Part shown: one piece after another, positions 43,255 through 53,485 of the stretch | Layout of the letters: every line of letters begins with the position of its first letter | Numbering within the stretch: the stretch's first letter is position 1 | Assembly (NCBI RefSeq): GCF_014842995.1 | Contig: NZ_JACYXL010000011.1 | Location: 124,001 to 188,000, forward strand | DNA from: Rhodanobacter sp. 7MK24 | GTDB lineage: Bacteria; Pseudomonadota; Gammaproteobacteria; Xanthomonadales; Rhodanobacteraceae | DNA length: 64,000 nucleotides | Direction: 5' to 3' | The notes under the pieces: model-generated | The model's database searches: none | Told to the model about the DNA's origin: nothing | What the model saw: only the letters and a program-made list of their open reading frames with translations | Program-made: the position numbers and the translations under genes

Positions 43255-44327
43255 TTCGACCTGCCACCGCTGCCCGGCTTGCTTGCCGCACTGCTGGCTG
43301 CGGCTGGCGCGGCGTCGCCGGCCTGCACGCTGAGGCCGGTGATGGCGAGGCTGCCGACCTGCAGCTTCGCCATCTGCAAGGTGCCGTTGCCGGGCGGCAA
43401 TTCGGGCTGCGATGCTGTTTGCGGGGCGCCCGATGCGTCCAGTGCGCTCCACCAATGCACCAGCGCCAGCGGCGGCATGCTCATGTCGGCATGGTTGCCC
43501 GGACCGTCCAGCTTCAGGTGCAGCAGCAGCGGATTGGTCTGATCGGCGGGAGTGAGCGTGAGTGCGATGTCGTAGTTGCCGGCACCCGCTCGGTCGAGCT
43601 TGCCGTCGAGTTGTGCGTCCGCGTTCGCCCCGCCGTGCCAGCGGGCGTTGCCGTGCAGCACGAGCGCGGTGCCGTTGCCCTGCGACAGGTGCAGTTGGAT
43701 GTCGTCGAGTTGCAGCGCGGCGCCGTGCATGCGTGGCGTGGTGGTCAGTAGTGCCTGCAATGGTGCGCCTGCGGCGGTGGTAGCCGATATGGCCAGCGGG
43801 AACCGGCGATCGGGCGCCAGCGTGCCCGCGGTCAACCTGACGTTGCTGAGCAGCAACTGGTCACCGTGCACCAGGCTGCCGTGCTCGATGCTGATGCCGG
43901 TGTCGATGCGCGGGATCATGGGCACGGCGTTCGCCGGTTGCGATGGCTGTGCGGCGAGCCAGCTCTGCAAGGCGTCCAGGTCGACGCGCGGCGCGTCGAT
44001 TTCCATCTGCGTGATGGCGACGGGGCCGCCAAGCAGGGTGCTCCACGGCAACACCAGCCGCCCGCTGGATGCCAGCAGGATGGGGTTTTCCTCACCTTTG
44101 GCGTTGAGCGTGATCCCGCGCAGATCCAGCGCCGGGCGCGGGAGCAGCGTGGGGCTGGCGGGGCTGCCCAGGTTGAGCACCAGGCCGGCCTGCCGCGCCT
44201 GGCCTTGCAACATCGCGGTGAAGCGGTCGGGCTGCAGCAGCAGGTAGACCGAGCCCGCCATGCCCAACAGCACGGCGAGCACCAGCGCGCTCGCAGCCAT
44301 CAGCAGGCGTCGCACTCCACGCGTCAT
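43251..44327 (-). CDS. AsmA-family protein
   Basis: A 358-residue protein with one N-terminal membrane anchor (residues 7-30) and a periplasmic beta-rich part typical of AsmA. It includes the early DLRGITLNAKGEENPILLASSGRLVLPWSTLLGGPVAITQMEIDAP segment and later ARWHGGANADAQLDGKLDRAG. The end is low-complexity Ala/Ser/Gly. It is about half the length of E. coli AsmA. AsmA-like proteins are implicated in lipid transport or outer-membrane assembly. It is translationally coupled to mutY. Confidence 0.78.
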   Translation of the reverse strand: MTRGVRRLLMAASALVLAVLLGMAGSVYLLLQPDRFTAMLQGQARQAGLVLNLGSPASPTLLPRPALDLRGITLNAKGEENPILLASSGRLVLPWSTLLGGPVAITQMEIDAPRVDLDALQSWLAAQPSQPANAVPMIPRIDTGISIEHGSLVHGDQLLLSNVRLTAGTLAPDRRFPLAISATTAAGAPLQALLTTTPRMHGAALQLDDIQLHLSQGNGTALVLHGNARWHGGANADAQLDGKLDRAGAGNYDIALTLTPADQTNPLLLHLKLDGPGNHADMSMPPLALVHWWSALDASGAPQTASQPELPPGNGTLQMAKLQVGSLAITGLSVQAGDAAPAAASSAASKPGSGGRSK

Positions 44328-44339
44328 GTCAGCTCCGCA

Positions 44340-45395
44340 TCAGCCGTGGGCCGCCGGCAGCAGGCCGTCGACAAAGGCGGCGGCGTCGAAGGTGCGCAGA
44401 TCGGTGGCGGTTTCGCCCAGGCCGACGAAGCGGATCGGCAGGCCGAACTCGCGCGCCAGCGCGAACACCACGCCGCCCTTGGCGGTGCCGTCGAGCTTGG
44501 TGACCACGAGGCCGGTGACGCCCACGATCTGGCGGAACTGGCGCACCTGGTTCACCGCGTTCTGGCCGGTGGTGCCGTCGATCACCATCAGCACCTCGTG
44601 CGGCGCCGCGGGATCGAGCTTCTTCAGCACGCGGGCGATCTTGCCCAGTTCGTCCATCAGGCCGCCCTGGGTATGCAGTCGGCCTGCGGTGTCGGCCACC
44701 AGCACGTCGGCGCCGCGCGAGCGCGCGGCCTGCAACGCGTCGAAGATCACGCTGGCGGCGTCGGCGTCCTGGCCCTGCGAGATCACCGGCACGGCGTTGC
44801 GTTCGCCCCAGGTCTTGAGTTGTTCCACGGCGGCGGCGCGGAAGGTGTCGCCTGCGGCCAGCAGCACGTTGCGTCCCTCGTCGCGCCACTTGCGCGCGAG
44901 TTTGCCGATGGTGGTGGTCTTGCCTACGCCGTTGATGCCCACGGTGAGCACTACGAAGGGTTTGTGGCCGGAGGGGTCCAGCGGCTGCTGCACCGGCTTG
45001 AGCAGGGCCACCAGTGCCTCGCGCAGCGCGTTGCGCAGTGCTGCGGCATCGGTGAACTCGCGCTTGTGCATGCGCTTGCGCAGGTCTTCCACCAGCGCGG
45101 TGCTGGCTTCCACGCCCACGTCGGCGGTGATCAGGGTGGTTTCCAGTTCGTCGAGCAGGTCGTCGTCGAGCTTGGGGTTGCGGCTGAACAGCGAACCCAG
45201 GCCACGACCCAGCGCGCTGCCGGCGAGGCGATCTCGCCAGCTGCGCCTGGCCAGGGCGCTTTCGGCCGGCTCGCCGGCGGTGGTTTCGACGGGTGCCTCG
45301 ACCGGCGCGACGGCTTCCGATGTATCCGTCACAGGCGCTTCGGTTGCGTCCGTGGGCGGCGTCTCGGCAGGTTTCTTCTTCCAGAAATTGAGCAT
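44340..45395 (-). CDS. ftsY: Signal recognition particle receptor FtsY
   Basis: A 351-residue SRP GTPase that docks ribosome-SRP complexes at the inner membrane. It has a short acidic A domain (residues 1-55, rich in Glu/Thr), an N domain, and a G domain with GINGVGKTTTIGKLARKW (P-loop), DTAGRLHTQGGLMDELGKI and TKLDGTAKGGVVF. The start at MLNFWKKKPAETPP (45395) gives the usual basic N-terminus. It is divergent from rsmD, a conserved gammaproteobacterial arrangement. Confidence 0.96.
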   Translation of the reverse strand: MLNFWKKKPAETPPTDATEAPVTDTSEAVAPVEAPVETTAGEPAESALARRSWRDRLAGSALGRGLGSLFSRNPKLDDDLLDELETTLITADVGVEASTALVEDLRKRMHKREFTDAAALRNALREALVALLKPVQQPLDPSGHKPFVVLTVGINGVGKTTTIGKLARKWRDEGRNVLLAAGDTFRAAAVEQLKTWGERNAVPVISQGQDADAASVIFDALQAARSRGADVLVADTAGRLHTQGGLMDELGKIARVLKKLDPAAPHEVLMVIDGTTGQNAVNQVRQFRQIVGVTGLVVTKLDGTAKGGVVFALAREFGLPIRFVGLGETATDLRTFDAAAFVDGLLPAAHG

Positions 45396-45489
45396 TGCGG
45401 GGCGATTCAAAGACAATGGGCGGCATGCTAACACCCCGATCCGTACCGGCCGCTGAGCCTAAGAGCCTGTTCACGACCCCATGGCCAGG

Positions 45490-45590
45490 GTTGCCTTGCC
45501 GTGGTCGCAAGGTGCTGGTGCGTGGCGCAGCGCCCGCCAGGGTGTCGGGTCAAGCTGGGCGCCGTTGCGGGGTGGCCACGGCAAGGCAAC
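45490..45590. repeat. Distant inverted repeat between ftsY and rsmD
   Basis: A perfect 15-bp inverted repeat (45490-45504 with 45576-45590) encloses 71 nt that contains further small palindromes (gtggcgcagcgccc). The gap 45396-45738 otherwise has no gene. A taagagcctgttcacgac string at 45458 resembles IS ends but is not supported by a second end. Confidence 0.5.
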
Positions 45591-45738
45591 TCGCAGGGTC
45601 GGATCCACTGGCCCGCATGCTCGCGTCATCACTCGATCGTGGACGGACGTGCGCTCCCTCTATCTTCCTTGGCCTGCGCGCAAGCAGTCCTCGACGCGGG
45701 CCATGGGGCGATCATGAGCAGGCTCCAAGGCAGGCCGC

Positions 45739-46299
45739 ATGAGCGGCCGCATCCGCATCATTGGCGGCAGCCTGCGCAATTCGCGATTGGACGTGCCCGA
45801 GCTGCCAGGCCTGCGGCCTACCCCGGAGCGGGTGCGCGAGACGCTGTTCAACTGGCTGGCGCCGACGATCGGAGGCGCGCGGGTGCTGGATCTGTGCGCC
45901 GGCACAGGTGCATTGGGCATGGAGGCGCTGTCGCGCGGCGCGACCAGTGCCTGCTTCGTCGAACCGGAGGTGCAGGCGTCGCGGGCGTTGCGCGGCAATC
46001 TGGCACGGCTCAAGGCCGCCGGTGGCGACGTGGTGGCCATGGACGCGCAGGGCTTCCTGCGCGGCGCGGCGCGGCCTTTCGACCTGGTTTTCCTCGACCC
46101 GCCGTTCGCGCTGGATCTGTGGGGCGCATTGGCGCAGGGTCTGGAGCAGGGGGGCTGGCTGGCCGAATCGGCTTGGGTTTACCTGGAGTCCCCGCGCGAG
46201 GTGGCGCCGACCGTGCCGCGGAACTGGTTGCAGCATCGCGAAGGGCGGGCCGGCGAGGTGCGTTTTGCGCTCTATCGGCGTGCGCTTCCGTTAAGCTAG
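45739..46299 (+). CDS. rsmD: 16S rRNA (guanine(966)-N(2))-methyltransferase RsmD
   Basis: A 186-residue SAM-dependent methyltransferase acting on the small ribosomal subunit. It begins MSGRIRIIGGSLRNSRLDVP. RPTPERVRETLFNWL and VLDLCAGTGALGMEALSRGA form the SAM site. The catalytic DPPF motif is in FDLVFLDPPFALDLW. It is followed by coaD after 27 bp. Confidence 0.95.
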   Translation: MSGRIRIIGGSLRNSRLDVPELPGLRPTPERVRETLFNWLAPTIGGARVLDLCAGTGALGMEALSRGATSACFVEPEVQASRALRGNLARLKAAGGDVVAMDAQGFLRGAARPFDLVFLDPPFALDLWGALAQGLEQGGWLAESAWVYLESPREVAPTVPRNWLQHREGRAGEVRFALYRRALPLS

Positions 46300-46305
46300 A
46301 GATAG

Positions 46306-47380
<1,075 letters not shown>

Positions 47381-47441
47381 TCGACGGCCGGCGCGCGGCG
47401 CAGGCGCAACGCCTCCGCCGCGCGCCGCGCCGCATGAAACG

Positions 47442-47702
47442 ATGTCCCTCAAGATCCTCGATACCTGCGTCAACTGCGACGTCTGCGAACCGGTTTGCCC
47501 GAACAAGGCGATCTCGCTGGGCGAAGAGTTCTACGTGATCGACCCTGCGCTGTGCACGGAATGCGTCGGTCACCACGACGAACCGCAATGCATCGAGGTG
47601 TGCCCGGTCGAATGCATCATCGTCGACCCCGCGCACGCCGAATCGCGCGAAGCGCTCGAACTCAAATACCGCCACCTGATGGGCCAGGAGCCTGCCGCAT
47701 GA
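47442..47702 (+). CDS. yfhL: YfhL-family 2[4Fe-4S] ferredoxin
   Basis: An 86-residue ferredoxin. The first cluster motif is CVNCDVCEPVCP (residues 8-19). The second has the insertion typical of the YfhL/Alvin group, CTECVGHHDEPQCIEVCPVEC. A C-terminal helix extension (HAESREALELKYRHLMGQ) is present. The coaD-yfhL neighbourhood is conserved in gammaproteobacteria. The stop overlaps the ggt start. Confidence 0.95.
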   Translation: MSLKILDTCVNCDVCEPVCPNKAISLGEEFYVIDPALCTECVGHHDEPQCIEVCPVECIIVDPAHAESREALELKYRHLMGQEPAA

Positions 47703-49423
47703 ATACCTTCCTGCGCGGTCGCGCCCTGTTGCTCGGCTTGTTGCTGGCGAGCGGGGCGGCGCCGGCCAGCGATGTCACGCCGCAACCCGCACCGGCTGCC
47801 GCGAGTGTGCAGCCGGCGCAGCGCCCCGGCCACGCCGGCATCGCCAGCGCCAACTTCCTCGCCACCAATGCCGGTTTCGAAGTGCTGGCCAAGGGCGGCA
47901 ATGCGTTCGACGCCGCGGTGGCGGTGGCCTCCACCTTGTCGGTGGTGGAGCCGGAGAGCTCGGGCATCGGCGGCGGCTTCATGGCAACCCTGCACATCGC
48001 CAAGGACGACAGCGACGCTTTCATCGATGCGCGCGAGACGGCGCCGATGGCGGTGAATCCCAAGGACTACCTCAATCCCGATGGCACGCCGAACCGCGAC
48101 ACGGCGCTGAAGGGGCCGCTCTCCGCCGGCATTCCCGGCGAACCCGCGGGCCTGGCCCTGCTGGCTAAGCGCTACGGCAAACTGCCGCTCAGCGTGTCGC
48201 TGGCGCCGGCCATCCGCATCGCGCGCGACGGCTTCAAGCCTGACTCGCGCCTGCTGGGCGCGATCAAGGACGAGCAGAAGAACCTCGAGCGCTGGCCCGC
48301 CTCCGCAGGAAAGTTCCTGCCCGCCGGCAAGCCGCCGGTCGATGGCGCGATCTGGCGCGACCCGGACCAGGCGCGCACCTGGGAGTCGATCGCGCAGAAG
48401 GGTGCCGATGGCTTCTATCGCGGCGAAGTGGCGCAGAAGCTGGTGGACGCGGTGCGCGCGGCGGGCGGCGACTGGACGCTGCAGGACCTGGCGAACTACC
48501 GCGCCAGGGAGCGCACGCCCATCGTCGTCGACTACCGGGGCTACCGGATCGTCACCGCGCCGCCGCCGTCCTCCGGCGGCGTGGCCATCGCGGAAATCCT
48601 CAACATCCTGCGCGGCTACGACCTTGCGAAGATGGACCAGGCGCACCGCATGCACTACGTGATCGAGGCGATGCGCCGCGCGTTCCGCGACCACAACGAC
48701 TACCTCGGTGACCCCGACTTCGTGAAGATGCCGCTGGACATGCTGCTGTCGCCTTACTACGCCGACGGCCTGCGCCAGAGCATCCTGCCCGACCAGGCCA
48801 CACCGTCGTCCATGCTGCCGCACGAGTCGGCGCACGATCCGGGCATGCACACCACGCATTTCTCCATCATCGACAAGGACGGCAACATGGTGGCGATAAC
48901 GTCCACCGTGAACTACATCCTCGGCTCCACCTTCGTCGCCAAGGACACCGGCGTGCTGCTCAACGACGAGATGGACGATTTCGCGCTGGTGCCGGACAAG
49001 CCCAACGTCTACGGCTTGCTCGGCAGCGAGGCCAACGCGCCGGTGGGCGGCAAGCGCATGCTGTCCTCGATGTCGCCAAGCATCGTGGTCGGCAAGGATC
49101 GCAGCGCGGTGATCGGTTCGCCCGGCGGCTCCACCATCATCACCCAGGTGCTGGAAGGCATCCTGCACTTCATCGACGGCGAAAGCGCGCAGCAGATCAC
49201 CGCAGCCCGACGCTTCCACCACCAGTTCCTGCCCGACCTGGTGTACGTGGAAGATGGCGTGTTCGATCCCGCCACCAGCGAACAGCTCAAGAAGATGGGC
49301 TACACGCTCAAGCCGCGCGAAGGCTGGGGTTTCATGAACGTGGTCACCTGGGACCACAAGACCAACACGCTCGATGCCGCCAGCGATCCGCGCCGGCCGT
49401 CGGGGTTGGGCAAGGTGGAATAA
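47699..49423 (+). CDS. ggt: Gamma-glutamyltransferase
   Basis: A 574-residue periplasmic Ntn-hydrolase that cleaves gamma-glutamyl bonds of glutathione. A signal peptide ([24 protein letters not shown]) precedes the large-subunit part with [31 protein letters not shown] and SGIGGGFMA. The autocatalytic cleavage site with nucleophilic Thr is [24 protein letters not shown] near residue 385. The [10 protein letters not shown] segment of the small subunit is present. ATG 47699 overlaps the yfhL stop by 4 bp. Confidence 0.95.
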   Translation: MNTFLRGRALLLGLLLASGAAPASDVTPQPAPAAASVQPAQRPGHAGIASANFLATNAGFEVLAKGGNAFDAAVAVASTLSVVEPESSGIGGGFMATLHIAKDDSDAFIDARETAPMAVNPKDYLNPDGTPNRDTALKGPLSAGIPGEPAGLALLAKRYGKLPLSVSLAPAIRIARDGFKPDSRLLGAIKDEQKNLERWPASAGKFLPAGKPPVDGAIWRDPDQARTWESIAQKGADGFYRGEVAQKLVDAVRAAGGDWTLQDLANYRARERTPIVVDYRGYRIVTAPPPSSGGVAIAEILNILRGYDLAKMDQAHRMHYVIEAMRRAFRDHNDYLGDPDFVKMPLDMLLSPYYADGLRQSILPDQATPSSMLPHESAHDPGMHTTHFSIIDKDGNMVAITSTVNYILGSTFVAKDTGVLLNDEMDDFALVPDKPNVYGLLGSEANAPVGGKRMLSSMSPSIVVGKDRSAVIGSPGGSTIITQVLEGILHFIDGESAQQITAARRFHHQFLPDLVYVEDGVFDPATSEQLKKMGYTLKPREGWGFMNVVTWDHKTNTLDAASDPRRPSGLGKVE

Positions 49424-49580
49424 CAGCCGCGACGTTTGCCCGGAGCGCGGGCGGGGAGCGTCGAAGTCGAAGGGCTGCTTCGACTTCGCTTGCGTTCGCA
49501 AGCTAAGCTCGACGCGAACGGCGCGGGGGTGGCGTTGCAGGAATGTCTTGAACAGCACTGGCGACCGGCAGGTTTGGCTC

Positions 49581-50447
49581 ATGGAACTTTTCTCGCTTCT
49601 CGGCAACTCCCAGCGTCTCGACGGCGGCGCCATGTTCGGCAACGCACCCAAGGCGATGTGGTCGCGCTGGATCGCGCCGGACGAGCAGAACCGCATCCCG
49701 CTGGCCTGCCGCTGCCTGTTGGCGAAGGGCGTGACGGTGGACGGCGTGCCCGGCCGAAACGTGTTGTTCGAGACCGGCATCGGCGCGTTCTTCGAGCCAT
49801 CGCTGCGCGAGCGCTACGGCGTGGTGGAGGACCGCCACGTGTTGCTCGATTCGCTGGCTGCCGCGGGCCTCTCGCACGAGGACATCCATGCCGTGGTGCT
49901 GTCGCACCTGCATTTCGACCACGCCGGCGGCCTGCTCGCCGCGTGGCAGGAAGGCCAGCCGCCGTACCTGCTGTTTCCCAATGCCACCTTCGTGGTGGGT
50001 GCTGCGCACTGGCAACGCGTGCTGAAGCCGCACCCGCGCGACCGCGCCTCGTTCATCCCGGAACTCGCGCAGCTGCTAGTGGACAGCGGGCGGCTGGAAC
50101 TGGTGGAGGGTGAGCGATCGAAGGCGTTGGGCGATGCCGTGCGTTTCAGCTATTCGGACGGCCACACGCCTGGCCTGATGCTGGCGGAGATCGGCGGTGT
50201 GGTGTTCTGCGCCGACCTGATCCCGGGCCGCTCGTGGGTGCATCTGCCGATCACCATGGGCTACGACCGCTATCCCGAAAAGCTGATCGAGGAGAAACGC
50301 AGCTTCCTCGACGACAAGCTCGCGCGTGAGATGCGGCTTTTCTTCACCCACGACCACGCCTGCGCCGTCGCGCGCGTGCAACGCGACGAGCGTGGCCGTT
50401 ACGGCTGCGCGGACGAAATGGCCGAATTGCGCGGGAGTCTGGCCTGA
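49581..50447 (+). CDS. MBL-fold metallohydrolase
   Basis: A 288-residue cytoplasmic hydrolase. The dinuclear zinc motif is [10 protein letters not shown] (HxHxDH, about residue 112). Further ligands are in SDGHTPGLM and in the terminal [11 protein letters not shown]. It lacks a signal peptide and beta-lactamase features, so a lactonase- or RNase Z-like small-molecule role is more likely. The start at 49581 is preferred to the longer frame from 49374, which overlaps ggt. The stop overlaps the TMEM43-like start by one base. Confidence 0.88.
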   Translation: MELFSLLGNSQRLDGGAMFGNAPKAMWSRWIAPDEQNRIPLACRCLLAKGVTVDGVPGRNVLFETGIGAFFEPSLRERYGVVEDRHVLLDSLAAAGLSHEDIHAVVLSHLHFDHAGGLLAAWQEGQPPYLLFPNATFVVGAAHWQRVLKPHPRDRASFIPELAQLLVDSGRLELVEGERSKALGDAVRFSYSDGHTPGLMLAEIGGVVFCADLIPGRSWVHLPITMGYDRYPEKLIEEKRSFLDDKLAREMRLFFTHDHACAVARVQRDERGRYGCADEMAELRGSLA

Positions 50448-51475
50448 TGCGCATCGACACGGTTCCACGCAGTGTGCTGGCGGTGGCCGGCGTGGTGCTG
50501 CTGGCGATGGGCATCGTGCTGGCGGCATCGACCGAACGCGGCCTCGCGGGTTACCGGGTCGCACTGCAGCTGCATGGTGGCGAAGTACTGGATCTCGGCA
50601 GCGACGCGGAACCGCAGCCGGATCTGCAGGGGAGGATGGTGCGCATCAGCGGCACGCCGCACGTGGTGGCGCAGCCGCTCGACGCGGACTTCAACCAGCA
50701 GGCGGACACGCCGGTGCTCACGCGACGCGTGCAGATGTTCCAGTGGCGCGAGCTGCGCCTGGGTGGAGACGCGACCTACGAGCTGGACTGGTCGGACACG
50801 CCGCAGGATGCCAGCCAGTTCGTGCACATGAACGGCCACATCAATCCGGGCGCGTTTCCGATTCCCGCCAAGCGCTTCGTTGCGGAAAGCGTGCAACTGG
50901 GCGGTTTCATGCTGGATGCGAAACTGGTGCAGGACCTGCCGGGCAGCGAACCGGTCGCGCCCAACGTCAAAGCGCTACCGGAAAACCTGGCGGCCACTTT
51001 TTCCCTGTACGACGGCGCACTCGTGACCAGCATCAAGCCGGGCGATCCGCGCCTGGGCGACCTGCGCGTGAGCTGGAATGCGGCGCCGTTGCAGGAGATC
51101 ACCGTGATCGCCCGTGTCGACGGGGATCACCTGGTGCCTGCGCTGGATGCTGCCGACGGCAAGGGCTACGAAGTCGACGTGGGCAATAGTGCGTTGATCG
51201 ACATGCGCCCGGACATGGCGGCACAGCCCGGGCTCACCTGGTTGCGCCGCGTGCTTGCGGTGCTGTTGGCGACGCTGGGCGTGGGCTTGCTGTTGTCGCG
51301 CAATGCGAGGCGCGCTGACCCGTTGGCTGCGCTCGGCGGCGGCCTGTTCGTGGCCGGAGCGGTTGCCGCGATCCCGTGGCTTGGCGGAAGCACGCCGGCT
51401 GTCGCTGCGTGGTTCGTTGCCGCCGCGATCGGTCTCGGGTTACTGCTCTGGCGCCGTCGCAGACGCCATCACTGA
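50447..51475 (+). CDS. TMEM43-family membrane protein
   Basis: A 342-residue protein with an N-terminal membrane helix (residues 9-28) and a large extracytoplasmic part. The family sequence VRISGTPHVVAQPLDADFNQQADTPVLTRRVQMFQWRE and YELDWSDTPQDASQFVHMNGHINPG are clear. Three C-terminal helices follow (about 242-260, 270-290, 295-335). TMEM43 proteins organise membrane complexes in eukaryotes; the bacterial role is unknown. It is coupled to the MBL hydrolase gene (TGATG). Confidence 0.9.
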   Translation: MRIDTVPRSVLAVAGVVLLAMGIVLAASTERGLAGYRVALQLHGGEVLDLGSDAEPQPDLQGRMVRISGTPHVVAQPLDADFNQQADTPVLTRRVQMFQWRELRLGGDATYELDWSDTPQDASQFVHMNGHINPGAFPIPAKRFVAESVQLGGFMLDAKLVQDLPGSEPVAPNVKALPENLAATFSLYDGALVTSIKPGDPRLGDLRVSWNAAPLQEITVIARVDGDHLVPALDAADGKGYEVDVGNSALIDMRPDMAAQPGLTWLRRVLAVLLATLGVGLLLSRNARRADPLAALGGGLFVAGAVAAIPWLGGSTPAVAAWFVAAAIGLGLLLWRRRRRHH

Positions 51476-51562
51476 TCGCCGCCCCCGAATTGCCAGCGTT
51501 GCGCCCGCACCGCGTCAGTCGCAACGGGGATGCTGTGCAACCGCTTTGAAGGAGATCCCCCC

Positions 51563-52450
51563 ATGCATCTGCGACTGCCTGTCGTCGCCATGTTGGCGCT
51601 TGGCCTGGTCCTGCCGATTGCACATGCAGCGCAGCCTTGGGGCGACATCCCGCACAGCCAATGGAACGCGCCGCAAAAGCCGTTCCGCATCTACGGCAAC
51701 ACGTGGTACGTGGGGCCACACGGACTGACTTCGCTGCTGGTGGACACGGGGCACGGACTGGCGTTGTTCGACGGCGATCTGCCGGAATCCGCGCCGGTGA
51801 TCGAAGCGCATATCCGCGAACTCGGCTTCCACGTGCGCGACGTGAAGTGGATACTCAACTCGCATCCCCATGCCGACCATGCCGGCGGGATTGCCGCATT
51901 GCAGGCGGCCAGTGGCGCACAGGTGCTGACCAGCACAGCCGGTGCACGTGAACTGGCCTTGGGCGGTGCCGACCGCAGCGACCCGCAATTCGGCGCCATG
52001 CCTTATTACCCGCCAGTGCAGCGGGTGCGCGTGGTGCGCGACGGGGAAACCGTGCAGCTTGGCGACGCGGCGATCACCGCGCACTACACCCCCGGACACA
52101 CGGCGGGCAGCACCTCGTGGACATGGACTTCCTGCGCAGGCCAGCGCTGCCTGCGCATTGCCTACGCCGACAGCCTCAGTGCCATCAGCGCCCCCGACTA
52201 CCGTTTCACCGATCACCCAGCCTATATCGCCGGCTTCCGCCAGGCCCTTGCCACTGTCGCAGCGCTGCCCTGCGACATCCTGCTCACGCCGCATCCCGAC
52301 GCCAGCGGCTTCTGGGAAAAAATCGCCAGGCGCAAATCGCCGGCGGATGTGACGCCCCTGGTCGACACCCAGGCCTGCCGCGACTACGCAGCCGAAGCCG
52401 GGAACAATCTGGACGCGAGACTGGCGAAAGAGCAATCGAAAGCCCGTTGA
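51563..52450 (+). CDS. Subclass B3 metallo-beta-lactamase
   Basis: A 295-residue periplasmic zinc hydrolase with a signal peptide ending AHA-AQPW (residues 1-23). B3 ligands are all present: H101, H103, D105 and H106 in NSHPHADHAGG, H179 in TPGHTAGS, and H244 in LTPHPDASG. The B3-type S204 lies in YADSLSAIS. WYVGPHGLTSLLVDTGHG is typical of L1/FEZ-like enzymes. An AAGGAG site precedes ATG 51563. It appears to be an intrinsic chromosomal gene with no mobile element nearby. Carbapenem hydrolysis is expected from the family but not proven. Confidence 0.9.
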   Translation: MHLRLPVVAMLALGLVLPIAHAAQPWGDIPHSQWNAPQKPFRIYGNTWYVGPHGLTSLLVDTGHGLALFDGDLPESAPVIEAHIRELGFHVRDVKWILNSHPHADHAGGIAALQAASGAQVLTSTAGARELALGGADRSDPQFGAMPYYPPVQRVRVVRDGETVQLGDAAITAHYTPGHTAGSTSWTWTSCAGQRCLRIAYADSLSAISAPDYRFTDHPAYIAGFRQALATVAALPCDILLTPHPDASGFWEKIARRKSPADVTPLVDTQACRDYAAEAGNNLDARLAKEQSKAR

Positions 52451-52565
52451 CTGTCACACGTCCCGTTCAGTCTCCTCGCTCAAAGCGTGTGTCGCCACCC
52501 ATGGCCGTTCGTGTATCGCCCCGCGAGCATGCGCTACGTGCACGGATCGCCTCTGACCTCGGGGC

Positions 52566-52885
52566 CCAGATACGGCGCGATGTGGACGTACCGTCCATCG
52601 CGTAGACGGGAGTAGTTCCAAGAGCCTCGGCACAGCGCGCCTGCAACGCCAGCGAATTGAACCGGGCATTTTCTCCTGGTCACGTCTCTTGACCGACTCC
52701 TGGCGGCCGCCTTCCGGGCCGGCTTCGCCATTCGCCACCGTTCCAGCGGTGGCGCGGACCATCAAGGAGAAGAAGCTCGGATGCCGGCATGCGATCGAAA
52801 AGCCGCCGCCGGCGAATCAAGGTGCAGAAGCGCAAGGTTCACGTCAGCCTCTTCCTTCACTCAGGCCCTCCGATGGAGAGAGGTA
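52566..52885. repeat. Dispersed intergenic repeat, family B, copy 2
   Basis: The gap 52451-52910 has no gene. From 52566 it follows the same order as 62906-63110: agatacggcgcg, tcgcgtagac, agtagttccaaga, attgaaccgggcattttctcctggtcacgtctctt, then, after an extra GC-rich segment, gatcgaaaagccgccgcc and gcagaagcgcaagg. The copy is diverged and the stem near 52680 is largely lost. Confidence 0.55.
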
Positions 52886-52910
52886 GGCAGGATCCAGCGC
52901 TGCGCAGCAC

Positions 52911-53477
52911 TCAGCCAGCAGACGCATGCTCCAGCAACCACAACCCCGCAAACAACTTGGGATCAATCGAATATCCCTCGCCTGCACGTGCAAACAGCCA
53001 CGCACCCGCTTCGCGCCGAGGCACTTCGTGCACCACGATGTTCTCGCTGGCATCCCCGCCGCCTGCACCCACTTTCACCAGTCCGAAGGCGCGCACATAG
53101 GCGATCATCTCGGTGCTCATGCCCGCGGAGGATGGTCCCTGGTGCAGCAAGGCGACGTGCGAACAACGCCAGCCGGTTTCCTCTTCCAGCTCGCGCTGCG
53201 CGGCCAGCAGGATGCCTTCGTCCTCCTGCCCCGCGAGATCGCCGACCAGGCCGGCTGGCATCTCGATGGTGCGCGACTGGATGGCCACGCGGTACTGCTC
53301 CACGAACAGCACGCGATCATCGGGCGTCACCGCGATCACGATCGCCGCACCGCCGGGGTTGTTGCGCTCAACGTATTCCCAGCGTCCCCGCTTGCGCAGG
53401 CTCAGCCAGCGGCCCTGGCACAGGGTTTCAACGGGCGCATCGGCGTCGGTAGGGCGCGCATCGCGAGGAGTCGTCAT
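52911..53477 (-). CDS. NUDIX hydrolase (ADP-ribose pyrophosphatase-like)
   Basis: A 188-residue enzyme. The NUDIX box is GQEDEGILLAAQRELEEETGW (G-x5-E-x7-REL-x-EE-x-G). The preceding VLFVEQYRVAIQSRTIEMPAGLVGD is the ADP-ribose pyrophosphatase pattern, and QGPSSAGMSTEMIAYVRAFGL follows. The real start is ATG 53477 (MTTPRDARPTDADAP); the very long frame from 54560 is antisense artefact. It lies 8 bp after ispB on the same strand. Confidence 0.92.
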   Translation of the reverse strand: MTTPRDARPTDADAPVETLCQGRWLSLRKRGRWEYVERNNPGGAAIVIAVTPDDRVLFVEQYRVAIQSRTIEMPAGLVGDLAGQEDEGILLAAQRELEEETGWRCSHVALLHQGPSSAGMSTEMIAYVRAFGLVKVGAGGGDASENIVVHEVPRREAGAWLFARAGEGYSIDPKLFAGLWLLEHASAG

Positions 53478-53485
53478 CGTGGCGA

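Noticed and set aside
45458..45480. Possible IS left end (taagagcctgttcacgac)
   Set aside because: No transposase fragment or matching right end was found within the gap.
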